In this document: positions 1 to 9,466 of the stretch, in pieces
Layout of the letters: every line of letters begins with the position of its first letter
How positions within the stretch are numbered: position 1 is the stretch's first letter
Source: Phycisphaerae bacterium
GTDB lineage: Bacteria > Planctomycetota > Phycisphaerae > UBA1845
Assembly (NCBI GenBank): GCA_029260135.1
Contig: JAJDDV010000155.1
Location: forward strand, 1 to 64,000
DNA: 64,000 nucleotides
Direction of reading: 5' to 3'
Program-made: the position numbers and the translations under genes
The notes under the pieces: model-generated
What the model saw: only the letters and a program-made list of their open reading frames with translations
Told to the model about the DNA's origin: nothing
The model's database searches: none

Positions 1-2
1 AG

Positions 3-101
3 AAGCGGGCATGGGTCTCTCCCTTTCCGGTCGAGTTCATCCGCAGCGCCGATAGGTGGAAGAAGATCGGCCGCGACATACTCTCACACAAGAACGGGTG
101 A
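3..101 (+). CDS. C-terminal fragment of an unidentified protein (left edge truncated)
   Basis: Open frame from the window edge, ...KRAWVSPFPVEFIRSADRWKKIGRDILSHKNG*, ending TGA at 99-101. Confidence 0.4.
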   Translation, partial: KRAWVSPFPVEFIRSADRWKKIGRDILSHKNG

Positions 102-419
102 CGCTGCGCTGTATAGCAGAGTATGGGACGTCAGGTCAAGATGTGAACCAAGTTCATTCCTGAGGCTTCCACTGTCCGCAAGTCGAAGTGGATCCGGGTG
201 ACGGGAGAACTGGCACACTGCACTGTCTCCCAGTGCGTCTAGGGCCAATGTAAACGGCGTTGCTGACGGGTCATCGTGTAGCCATGTGGCACGCTCAATA
301 GTCCGGTCTACCCGTTCGTGAACCTTCGGATGCTGGCGTCTGCGTTCCGATAGTTCGAGTTTCGCACTTCTTGGTGTCGATTCGTGAGCCCAGGGTGAAC
401 TCCAATGGGTTCGCCTGAA

Positions 420-447
420 CACGCCCCCCAGCGGGGCGTTTTTTTAT
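420..447 (+). terminator. Rho-independent terminator
   Basis: ACGCCCC-CCAGC-GGGGCGT stem-loop followed by a T7 run. Confidence 0.75.
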
Positions 448-686
448 GGGAGTGCAGGTTCGAGCCAACCGCAGGCACGGGATGCGCGACAGCGACGTCC
501 TCGCTCGATGACCGGCGCCTCCCACCCCTCTCCGCCGGTTCCCTCCTGTTCTGTCCTCGCCCCGGAGCCTGCCCCGGCGCGCCGGGATCCCTACCCTGTC
601 CCGACGAAGCCGGGGCTCCTTCCCCCCAGCACGCATTCACGTCCCCCGTTGTGCCCGATCACCGATCAGCTATCCTCGACAACGCC

Positions 687-2276
687 ATGACGACACCGAG
701 CCACACATCCATGCGCGCAGGCAAACCGAGCATCACCGCGCGGTGTGCCGACACGCTGCTCTCGACCTGGATCACAACAGGCCGCATCGTCGTCATCACG
801 GCCGGAATCGCCTTCGCCCTCTACCTGACCCTCCGACCCTTCCTCCCGTCGCCATCCACAACCGCCACGCCCACTTCCTCATGGCTGACGATCATCCAAT
901 CCTGGCCCACGCTGCTGGCCAACACCCTGACCGTCGCCGGAACCGCGACCCTCATCAGCCTGAGCCTGGCCATCCCCCTCTCGTTCCTTCTCTTCCGCAC
1001 CGACCTCCCCGCGCGCCGCCTGATCACCGCGGCCCTCCTCTTCCTGGCCTGCCTGCCCGTCTTCGCCACCGCCTCCGCCGTGCTCTCCGTCTTCGGGATC
1101 CAGCCTTCACGAGGAAACGCCTGGGTCGCCGGCCTCATCCACGGCTGGATTGGAACACCGCTCGCCCTGTTGCAGATCGGACTGGGCTACCGCTCCATCA
1201 ACGGAGACATCGTCGAAGCCGCCTCCCTCGACGCCTCGCGGCGTCGCATCTGGGCGCACATCGACTGGCCACACATTCGCTGGAGCGTCGGCGCCGTCCT
1301 TCTCATCCAGCTTTGGATCGCCGGCACCGACGTCACCGTCAGCGACCTCCTGTCCGTCCGCACCTTCACCGAAGAGGTCTACATCACCTACCAGTTGAGC
1401 GGTTCCGCCGCCATGCAGTCCCTTCAGATCGCCCCCTACCTGATCCTCTTCGGATTGCTGGTCATGGCGATCCGTCGAACCATGACGGTCAGCCATGTGA
1501 CACCGATGGCGCGCCGCCCCCCTCCTGTCGCACTCAAACACCTGCGCGCGCCCGTCGCCGTCGCTGTGGCGATCACCCTCCTGGGCATGGTCGCAGTGCC
1601 CGTCACCGCCCTAGCCCGGCAGATCGAAAGCTGGCCCGACTTCATCCGCATCTCTCAAACGCTCGTCAACGAGCTTTGCGCGTCGATTTTTCTTTCAGGG
1701 GGGGTTGGCGTCGTTACGGTCGCGTTGACCATGAGTGTCATGATGTTGGCAGTTTCGGCAGGGCGCGCCGGTCGCCTCCTCCGCCTCTCTCTTTTGATTC
1801 TCTTTGTTCTGCCCACGCCGTGTTTGGCGATCGGGTTGATCGAGGGGTTGAACCGTCCGGGTCCGCCGGGTTTGATCTACGATTCACCTGCGGCGTTGGT
1901 CATCGGCCAGACGCTTCGATGGCTGCCGCTGGCGGTGCTGATCACCGTTCCGGCGCTCCTGCGCATTTCCGGTGACGCGGTCGACGCGGCGCGAGTCGAC
2001 GGGTGCGACGGCGCGTGCCTGCACCGTGAACTCTACTGGCCTTTATCGTCGCGATTTCTCGCGTTGGCGTTTGCCGCGGTCATCATTCTGGTTCTGGGCG
2101 AAGTCACGACGTGTGTCCTGCTGCAGCCGCCTGGTTTCTTGCCGTTGTCGGTTCGTTTCTTTACACTGGTTCACTACGGACTGCGCAACGAAGCCGCCGT
2201 AATCTGTTGGCTGATGGTTATCGTGCTGCTAATTCCATGGAGCATCCTCACCTACTTCCTCCACCGCGCGGACTGA
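687..2276 (+). CDS. ABC transporter permease, Fe(III)/FbpB-like, two permease halves
   Basis: ORF 405-2276; ATG at 687 fits better. Many TM segments; EAA-like loops 'EAASLDASRRRIWAHIDWPHIR' and 'DAARVDGCDGACLHRELYWPL'. Confidence 0.8.
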   Translation: MTTPSHTSMRAGKPSITARCADTLLSTWITTGRIVVITAGIAFALYLTLRPFLPSPSTTATPTSSWLTIIQSWPTLLANTLTVAGTATLISLSLAIPLSFLLFRTDLPARRLITAALLFLACLPVFATASAVLSVFGIQPSRGNAWVAGLIHGWIGTPLALLQIGLGYRSINGDIVEAASLDASRRRIWAHIDWPHIRWSVGAVLLIQLWIAGTDVTVSDLLSVRTFTEEVYITYQLSGSAAMQSLQIAPYLILFGLLVMAIRRTMTVSHVTPMARRPPPVALKHLRAPVAVAVAITLLGMVAVPVTALARQIESWPDFIRISQTLVNELCASIFLSGGVGVVTVALTMSVMMLAVSAGRAGRLLRLSLLILFVLPTPCLAIGLIEGLNRPGPPGLIYDSPAALVIGQTLRWLPLAVLITVPALLRISGDAVDAARVDGCDGACLHRELYWPLSSRFLALAFAAVIILVLGEVTTCVLLQPPGFLPLSVRFFTLVHYGLRNEAAVICWLMVIVLLIPWSILTYFLHRAD

Positions 2277-3301
2277 CGCGTGCCCTTGGGGTCGCGGTCG
2301 TCTTGACGGTCACTCTCGCGTTTGGAGCCTGTCGGCGTGAGCGTTCATCATCCATCGCCCCCGTCGTCATCTATACTTCGCTCGATCGCTCCTTCTCTGA
2401 GCCGATCCTCACTGAGTTCTCGAAGAGAACCGGGATCGAGGTTCGCCCGGTCTACGATACGGAGTCGACGAAGACGGTCGGTCTGGTCAACCGGATCCGC
2501 GCCGAGCGCAACCGACCCCGCTGCGACGTTTTCTGGAATAACGAGATTCTCAACACTCTCCTTCTCGCGCAGGAAGGGCTCCTTCGGCCAACCACGCCGG
2601 CAAACGCCGCGCATTATCCTCCCGGCGTTCGTGATCCCGGGTCGCTCTGGCACGGGTTTGCCGCCAGAGCACGGGTGCTGATCGTGAACACGGAGTTGCT
2701 GGCCGGTGGTCCCCCGCCGGGTTCGATGTACGACCTACTCGATGCGAAGTGGAGAGGCCGAATCGGCATCGCCAAGCCGGTGGCGGGGACGACGGCGTCC
2801 CACGTCGCGTGTTTGTTCGCCCTTCTCGGCGAAGCGGACGCCGTCACGTATCTCGAGGGGCTGAAGGCCAACGAGGTGAGCATCGAGTCCGGCAACAAAT
2901 CGTGTGCGCGGAACGTAGCCTCCGGCGTTTTGGCGATGGCGTGGACGGACACGGATGACGCGATCATCGAAGTCGAGAGGGGGTACCCGGTGATGATCGT
3001 CTATCCCGACAATGGCCCGAACGGCGTCGGTACGCTGTTCATTCCGAACACGTTGACCGCCCTTGCAGGCTCGCCGAACTCGTCCGGAGCCGACCGTCTT
3101 ATCGACTACCTTCTTTCGCCCGACGTCGAACAGCGGTTGGCGGCGGGCCCGTCGGCTCAGATCCCTCTGGGTCGAGAAAGTGTCCCTTCAACGCGGACGA
3201 GAGGTCCCAAAGAGGTGAAGTCGATGTCGGTCGATTTCGCGGAAGCGGCGCGACAGTGGCCCGCCGCCCAGACGTACATCCAGACCCAGTTTCTCAAGTA
3301 G
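2237..3301 (+). CDS. Extracellular solute-binding lipoprotein, Fe(III)-type (FbpA/FutA-like)
   Basis: Lipobox LAFGAC; 'VVIYTSLDRSFSEPILTEFSKRTGIEV' and 'RPRCDVFWNNEILNTLLLAQEGLL' are typical of the family; overlaps the permease 3' end. Confidence 0.85.
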   Translation: MEHPHLLPPPRGLTRALGVAVVLTVTLAFGACRRERSSSIAPVVIYTSLDRSFSEPILTEFSKRTGIEVRPVYDTESTKTVGLVNRIRAERNRPRCDVFWNNEILNTLLLAQEGLLRPTTPANAAHYPPGVRDPGSLWHGFAARARVLIVNTELLAGGPPPGSMYDLLDAKWRGRIGIAKPVAGTTASHVACLFALLGEADAVTYLEGLKANEVSIESGNKSCARNVASGVLAMAWTDTDDAIIEVERGYPVMIVYPDNGPNGVGTLFIPNTLTALAGSPNSSGADRLIDYLLSPDVEQRLAAGPSAQIPLGRESVPSTRTRGPKEVKSMSVDFAEAARQWPAAQTYIQTQFLK

Positions 3302-4302
3302 ATATCCGGATCACACTTCGCGGGGCAGGGGCGTCCGGATTTGCGGCGCCGCGTTTCAGTGACGTCTGAAACTGTACATTCGCCTTCGTGGTGTGAGACC
3401 CTATGGGAGGGAGGAGACCCTGTTGCGCTCCTCGTCTGCGCTCCGGGCAGGATGTTAAGAAGGCGTACTTTCTTCACCAGGCGGGTGACCGTTGTGCGGA
3501 ATTTCGCGCGACCCTGGGCCAACTCCCTCAGTCCGCAGTTGACCAGTTTCTCCCGACCTGTGTCCGTGCTGCCACTACATTTCCCAAGAACCGCGCCTGG
3601 ACTGCCCTGATGGCAATCTCGGTTGACCTAACGTGATTTGGAGGAAAGAATTCGTTGCGGCATGAGGATTGCCGGTAGAAACCGCGTGGGAGGTGTCGGC
3701 GCCGAAATCAGGTAGCCTAGATTGTGCGGTGATGGTCTACGGTCACGAGGCCGTAGTTGCGGCGCTTCTGCGTGTTCCGCGAGTGGTTCTTATTTAGGAA
3801 TTCATCCGGCTTGACCGGCGTACCATGGCTCTTACGAGGTCAGCGACACAAAGCCCTTCCATCCTCCTCTCTCCGGCCCGATAGCGGGAGGGCGTCGCTG
3901 ACCTCACTCACAGACTTCTCGACTTGGTGAGATCGGCGGAGTCCGGCTTTTCCGAAAGTACTCCTTTCCTCTCTCTCCGGCCCGAACAGGGAGAAGCCCC
4001 GCCGGTCTCGCTATTTTTTTCTGCACCGCAGCAGCATCAGACGCTCGCCCCTCCTGGGTCGCTGGAGAGGGTCCGGTCTGGCACGGCGGCGGCCTGCCTC
4101 GTGGCGGCACCGAGCATCCTTCGAATCCGAACCTCGGCTCGGCGAGCGCCGCCAAGTGCCGAAGCGGCGTAATCCTCTAGATACGTTGGGGGCTTTCCTT
4201 ACAGTCGAGGGCTCCGGGATCCGGCGGCGGTTGCCGCCCGGCGGGCTTTGCTGCATGATGGTGCGGTCGTTTCGTGGCAACCATCCTGCAGGATGAAGCG
4301 TA

Positions 4303-5169
4303 ATGCGGTCGTCTTCTCAGAGATCTCAGACGCTTCGGCAGCTCATTGCGGAAGACATCGTGATGATGCCGGGGGCGTTCAACGCGCTGAGTGGTCGCAT
4401 GGTCGAGCGCGAGGGGTTCGGTGCGATCTATCTTTCCGGGGCGGTGCTGGCCAATTCGGTCGGCGGCGTTCCGGATACCGGTCTTATGACGCTGAGTGAG
4501 GCTCGCGACCACGCGGACCACATCGCCCGATCGACGTCGGTGCCGCTCCTGATGGACGCGGACACCGGATACGGTGGCGCGGAGAATGCGGCTCGGACCG
4601 TCCGCGTCCTCGAGTCGGCCGGCGTGAGCGGGATTCACCTGGAGGACCAGGAGTTTCCGAAGCGATGCGGCCATCTCGACGGCAAGCAGCTTGTTGAAGT
4701 CGGGGAGATGTGCGAGAAGATCGCGGCGGCGGCGGCGGCCAAGACGAGTGCGGATTTCCTTCTCCTGGCCCGGACGGACGCTCGCGGCGTCACAGGGTAT
4801 GACGATGCCGTCGAGCGATCACAGGCCTATCTTCGAGCCGGTGCCGACGGCATTTTTCCTGAGGCGCTTCAGGGGAGGGAGGAATTCCAACGTTTTGCGA
4901 AGGATGTGAAGACCATCTTGCTGGCCAACATGACCGAGTTCGGCAAGTCGCCCTTCTTTACGGCGTCGGAATTCAAGGACATGGGGTACAACCTCGTCAT
5001 CTATCCGGTGACGTTGCAGCGATGTGCGATGCATTCGATCGGCGAAGCGCTGCGCACGATGCGCCAGGAGGGCACACAGCAGTCGATCGTGGACCGTATG
5101 CAGACACGGCAGGAGCTGTATGATCTTCTCGGTTATCGTCCCGAGGAGAATCCACGGGCTGGATCATAA
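4303..5169 (+). CDS. prpB: Isocitrate lyase/PEP mutase family; likely 2-methylisocitrate lyase
   Basis: KRCGH catalytic motif, 'MPGAFNALSGRMVEREGFGAIYLSGAVLANS', 'LMDADTGYGG', 'IHLEDQ'. Confidence 0.85.
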   Translation: MRSSSQRSQTLRQLIAEDIVMMPGAFNALSGRMVEREGFGAIYLSGAVLANSVGGVPDTGLMTLSEARDHADHIARSTSVPLLMDADTGYGGAENAARTVRVLESAGVSGIHLEDQEFPKRCGHLDGKQLVEVGEMCEKIAAAAAAKTSADFLLLARTDARGVTGYDDAVERSQAYLRAGADGIFPEALQGREEFQRFAKDVKTILLANMTEFGKSPFFTASEFKDMGYNLVIYPVTLQRCAMHSIGEALRTMRQEGTQQSIVDRMQTRQELYDLLGYRPEENPRAGS

Positions 5170-5222
5170 TCGCGAGAAACACGCTTTAACCCGTACCACT
5201 GAGAATCGAGAGGCGGTGCAGA

Positions 5223-6500
5223 ATGTCGAGCTTGAAGGAAGTACTGACAGACAAGATCCCGGAGTATCGCGAGAAGACCAAAGACATCCTTGCCCGGCAC
5301 GGCGAGACGGTGATCTCGGAGGTTACCGTCGCACAGGCCTACGGAGGGATGCGCGGGGTCAAGGGACAGATCTGCGACACGTCGACGGTGAATCCGGATA
5401 CGGGTCTGATCGTGCGCGGCCGCCCGCTAGCCACGATTACCGATCGGTGTCCCGAGGAGATGTTCTGGTTGCTGGTGACCGGGGAACTTCCCGAGCCCGA
5501 CTCGCTGAAGGGACTGCAAGACGAGCTTGCCCGTCGGAGCGAGGTTCCCGCCGCGGTGTTCGACGCGTTGCGAGCGCTTCCGAAGACGACGCACCCGATG
5601 GCCATGCAGAGCATCGGTCTGCTGGCGATGCAGGAGGGGTCGAAGTTCAGGAAGCAGTATGACGCCGGGATGCGTAAGACGGAATATTGGGAGGCCTGCC
5701 TGGACGATTCGCTCGACCTGCTGGCTCGCATCCCGACGCTCACGGCGGGTGTGTATCGCATTCGCTACGAGGACGGCAAGTTGATTCCTCGTGACCCGAG
5801 CAAGGATTGGAGCGCGAACTTTGCGCACATGATGGGCGTTGCCGACCCGTCGGGCAATCTGGCCAATCTGATGCGTCTGTACCTGAACCTTCACGCCGAC
5901 CACGAGAGCGGTAACGTCAGCGCCAACCTTTGTCATGTCACGGGTTCGGCGCTGTCCGATCCGTACTATGCGGTGTCCGCCGGTCTCAACGGTCTGGCCG
6001 GTCCGCTTCATGGACTCGCGAATCAGGAATGCCTCAACTTCCACCTTGCGATTCTCGAGAAGTTCGGCGGCGTCCCGACGGCAGCGCAACTCCAGGACTT
6101 CACCTGGGAGAATCTCAACTCCGGTCGGGTGATTCCGGGGTTTGGTCATGCCGTCCTTCGCTGCATTGATCCTCGCTACACGGCCTGCCACGAGTTCGGT
6201 CTCACCGCGTGTGCGAACGAACCGCTCTTCAAGCTGGCGGACCTCATGCTCAAGGTGATTCCCGGTGTGTTGACGGAACACGGCAAGGCCAAGAACGTCA
6301 ACCCGAACGTCGACGCGCTCTCGGGTGTGTTGATGTACTCGCTCGGCGTGACGCACTCGCCGTTCTACACGGCGATCTTCGGCGTCTCGCGTGCCATCGG
6401 GATGTGCGCTCAGATGATCCTGAATCGTGCGATCGGGACTCCGATCACGCGCCCCAAGTCGGTGACGACGGAGTGGGTGATCAAGCAGGTTGGGGCGTAG
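5223..6500 (+). CDS. Citrate/2-methylcitrate synthase, eukaryote (mitochondrial)-type
   Basis: 'GGMRGVKGQICDTS', 'MFWLLVTGELP', 'HADHESGNVSANLCHVTGSALSDPYYAVSAGLNGLAGPLHGLANQE', 'SGRVIPGFGHAVLR' resemble mitochondrial citrate synthase. Confidence 0.9.
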   Translation: MSSLKEVLTDKIPEYREKTKDILARHGETVISEVTVAQAYGGMRGVKGQICDTSTVNPDTGLIVRGRPLATITDRCPEEMFWLLVTGELPEPDSLKGLQDELARRSEVPAAVFDALRALPKTTHPMAMQSIGLLAMQEGSKFRKQYDAGMRKTEYWEACLDDSLDLLARIPTLTAGVYRIRYEDGKLIPRDPSKDWSANFAHMMGVADPSGNLANLMRLYLNLHADHESGNVSANLCHVTGSALSDPYYAVSAGLNGLAGPLHGLANQECLNFHLAILEKFGGVPTAAQLQDFTWENLNSGRVIPGFGHAVLRCIDPRYTACHEFGLTACANEPLFKLADLMLKVIPGVLTEHGKAKNVNPNVDALSGVLMYSLGVTHSPFYTAIFGVSRAIGMCAQMILNRAIGTPITRPKSVTTEWVIKQVGA

Positions 6501-6583
6501 GCACGAGGACCGCGGCTGAGGTCGGCGGCTCTACGCGCACAGAACATGGCGACGCACCGCCTGGAGGTTGCGAACGCCAACAG

Positions 6584-7330
6584 ATGAACACCCTCGACCA
6601 GCTCACGGAACTTCTTCATGACGCGCGCGCGGGCGTCGCGTTCACCGGTGCGGGAATCAGTACGGAGAGCGGCCTGTCCGATTTTCGCAGTCCCGGCGGC
6701 GTTTGGGCGCGCCATCAGCCGGTGCTGTACGACGAGTTTCTCGCTTCGAAAGAGGCGCGAGCACGCTACTGGGCGATGCGTCTGGAACTCCACGAACAGC
6801 TCGACGAGGCCAAGCCCAACGCAGGCCATCGTGCGTTGGCAAGGCTCGAACAGCTCGGGAAGATTGGGGTTGTCGTTACGCAGAACATCGATGGGCTTCA
6901 TCAGGACGCCGGTAGTCGGCACGTGATCGAGATTCACGGAACGGCACGGGTCGTCGAGTGCATCGGATGCCACAAGGAGTGGCGGCCGAGTGAGATTGTC
7001 GCGCGGGTTCGCAACGGAGACGAGGCACCCGAATGTGACGCGTGTGGCGCGCCGCTCAAATCGAAGACGATTTCGTTCGGACAGGCGATGCCGGTCGAGG
7101 ACGTTCAGAAGGCGGCGGCGCTGTGCACCGGCGCGGATGTCTGCCTGGCGATCGGTTCGTCGCTGGTTGTCGAGCCGGCGGCGTCGCTACCGCGCCTGGC
7201 GAAGCAGCACGGCGCGAAGCTGGCGATCCTCAATAACACCGAGACGCCGCTGGATTTTCTCGCCGACGTCGTCGTTCGCGAACCGATCGGCAGAACGCTT
7301 CAGGAGGCGCTAGCGTGCCTTGAGTTGTAA
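6584..7330 (+). CDS. cobB: NAD-dependent protein deacylase, Sir2 family
   Basis: GAGISTESGLSDFRS, TQNIDGLHQDAGS, CIGC/CDAC zinc motif, GSSLVVEPA; start taken at ATG 6584. Confidence 0.93.
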   Translation: MNTLDQLTELLHDARAGVAFTGAGISTESGLSDFRSPGGVWARHQPVLYDEFLASKEARARYWAMRLELHEQLDEAKPNAGHRALARLEQLGKIGVVVTQNIDGLHQDAGSRHVIEIHGTARVVECIGCHKEWRPSEIVARVRNGDEAPECDACGAPLKSKTISFGQAMPVEDVQKAAALCTGADVCLAIGSSLVVEPAASLPRLAKQHGAKLAILNNTETPLDFLADVVVREPIGRTLQEALACLEL

Positions 7331-7910
7331 CCCTCACGGCTTTCGAGCGTCCGAAGCCGGGTCGCGCATCTCCGGCCCGTGCCCCTTCCTGACGGATGAT
7401 TACGTTTGGACCTTATCGGTCCGTCCGAGAATCAGCTTGTTTCTCGACTGATAGTGGCGGTTTCTCGGACCGGTGAGTTCAGCGAAGAGAGGTAGTGCCG
7501 TGAGCGTGACATTGGCACTCTCGTCGCGCTCTTGCGTAACTCGGTAAACTAGGGACGTCCGATAGCCGGTTCGCCGCGACATGTGGCGCACATTGGTTTT
7601 CCACTTGCAACATCTTGTGTGACCGGTGGCTTATCCGGGCGTAAGGGTCATTTTTCTTCAAGAACGAGAAACGGGCCTGACGATACTAAGAACGGCGACA
7701 GGGCAGTTCAGGTTGCCCGATGGAACGGCACCTCGCAGCCCGACACACCTCGGCTCACTCCCGTCGTTCACGGATGGATGTGTGTGCGGATGCTGATACG
7801 CCCTGCGGGGCGTTCGACCTGGGCAGCGGACGGGTTTCCTGTCGCGAACCGTTCCTCCTCGTGGCAATCGGAGGGGCGGTGGAAGGGAGAGCCCGAAGGA
7901 ACGTGGCGAC

Positions 7911-8189
7911 ATGAGCTTTCTCGAGAACATCGACGGCGCAAACTTTCCGCTTCACCACTCCGAGATCAGGCGGATCCCGCACCATCCCCGTGAGGACCGA
8001 CCGTCCTTTCCGTTGGAGGACACGGTCGAGTTCTCGAGTGCGGGGAGACAGCTGGCGGAGACCGTCGGATCATCGTCGTTTCGGGCTGCCCGGATTCAAG
8101 CCATCCGCAGCGAGATCGCTGCCGGCACGTATGAGACGCGGGAGCGCATCGAGGGCGCCGTCTCGCGTTTGCTCGACATTCTGGCCTAG
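7911..8189 (+). CDS. FlgM-like anti-sigma-28 family protein
   Basis: C-terminal 'RAARIQAIRSEIAAGTYETRERIEGAVSRLLDIL' matches the FlgM signature R..I..I..I..G.Y. Confidence 0.65.
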   Translation: MSFLENIDGANFPLHHSEIRRIPHHPREDRPSFPLEDTVEFSSAGRQLAETVGSSSFRAARIQAIRSEIAAGTYETRERIEGAVSRLLDILA

Positions 8190-8652
8190 CGCGATCCGCG
8201 TGAGAGACGTACCTGTCGTTTGGGCATTCCCATCGCGTTGCCGCCGCGCCGATTCACACGAGAGCAGGGAGCGCACCGTGAGCCATGCGGTTCTTCTCGA
8301 GGGACGGCGCGTCGTCTGACGGGAGTGACACGGTCGTGTCGCTGGGGTAACGAACGACACGGTCCCGTAAGACGCGGGGTCGTACACGATTCTTCGCACG
8401 CGCGATAACATCGGGGTTTGAAGGCCGAAATATCTTTTCATTTCTTGGCGCCCGCGTGCGACACGTCCCCTTCGCCTACGCGCCGCCTGCACAGCGCCGC
8501 ACCACGCGTATTATCGGTAGCGCGATGCGGGACCGTCCTCGTGAAGCGTGGTTCATCCATTGAATTGTAGACTGCCAGTGTCCTAGGATTTCAAGGGCCT
8601 TGGGCCGTATTTGCACGGGAATTCGTGATTCGCTGCGTGGATGTGCCGAGTG

Positions 8653-9423
8653 ATGTCCTACGTTGATCTAACCCAGGCGTTGCGCGACTGGCCTTACGAG
8701 CCGGACAAGATCTCCGTACGGAAGATCCTCGGTACGGACGGTGCCGTTCGGATTCAAATGCGCGTCGAGCTTGGTGTCTTGCAGATGAACGCGGAAGGTC
8801 GGCCTGACGGCGCGAGTCCTTGCGGGTGCGAGTCGCTTCTTCGATTCCACCAGAAGAGTCTCGCGGAGCACGAGGAGCGTAACGGCGCGCCGCTGGGGTT
8901 CGGTCTTTCCCGTGAAGAGTGTCATGCGCTTCGGGTCGAGGCGTCGCTGTATTACCGTCGATACATCGCTTTTTTCGTGCTCGAGGAATACGCCAACGTC
9001 TCGAACGATACGGCGACGAGCCTGGATCTCTTCGATTTCTGTCGAGAGTACGCGATGGAACCGGAAGACCGTGTCGCGCTCGAGGAGTTTCGCCCGTATG
9101 TGCTGATGATGGACGCCCGCGCCCGGGCGTATCAAGCCGTTGAGGAAGGTGAGCCGGCGAGTGCGTTGGCGCACGTGAATCGCGGCATTCTCTCCGTCAG
9201 GGACCATTTCGAGCGTCACGGTCAGCCGGATGCGGAATCTACGAGCGAGGAGCTCAGGATCCTCCGCGCGCTGGCGGCGGAACTCGGCGACCGCGTTCCG
9301 AAGGACTCGCTGATCGTCACGCGTAAAGCCCTTCGCACCGCGATCGAACAGGAGCGGTTCGAGGACGCCGCCCGTCTTCGTGACGCCCTCAAGACCCGCC
9401 TCGACAAAGATCAGACAGCCTGA
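8653..9423 (+). CDS. UvrB/UvrC motif-containing protein
   Basis: C-terminal 'LRTAIEQERFEDAARLRDALKTR' is a UVR motif. Confidence 0.7.
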   Translation: MSYVDLTQALRDWPYEPDKISVRKILGTDGAVRIQMRVELGVLQMNAEGRPDGASPCGCESLLRFHQKSLAEHEERNGAPLGFGLSREECHALRVEASLYYRRYIAFFVLEEYANVSNDTATSLDLFDFCREYAMEPEDRVALEEFRPYVLMMDARARAYQAVEEGEPASALAHVNRGILSVRDHFERHGQPDAESTSEELRILRALAAELGDRVPKDSLIVTRKALRTAIEQERFEDAARLRDALKTRLDKDQTA

Positions 9424-9466
9424 TCGCTCCACGCGCCCTCACCTGGCGTCCTCCGCCGATGTGTCG

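Noticed and set aside
743-1975. 410-aa plus-strand ORF overlapping the ABC permease in another frame
   Set aside because: Out-of-frame, Arg/His/Pro-rich; permease frame has TM segments and EAA-like loops
3860-4000. Repeated 'CTCTCTCCGGCCCGA' about 100 bp apart in the 3.3-4.3 kb gap
   Set aside because: Only two copies with no clear structure or spacing; too weak to call a repeat family
4725-4745. GCG/GGC triplet run in the methylisocitrate lyase gene
   Set aside because: Simple in-frame Ala run, not a meaningful microsatellite
5427-6356. 309-aa minus-strand ORF opposite the citrate synthase gene
   Set aside because: Shadow ORF caused by high third-position GC; composition rich in Arg/His/Val with no domain, while the plus strand encodes a clear enzyme
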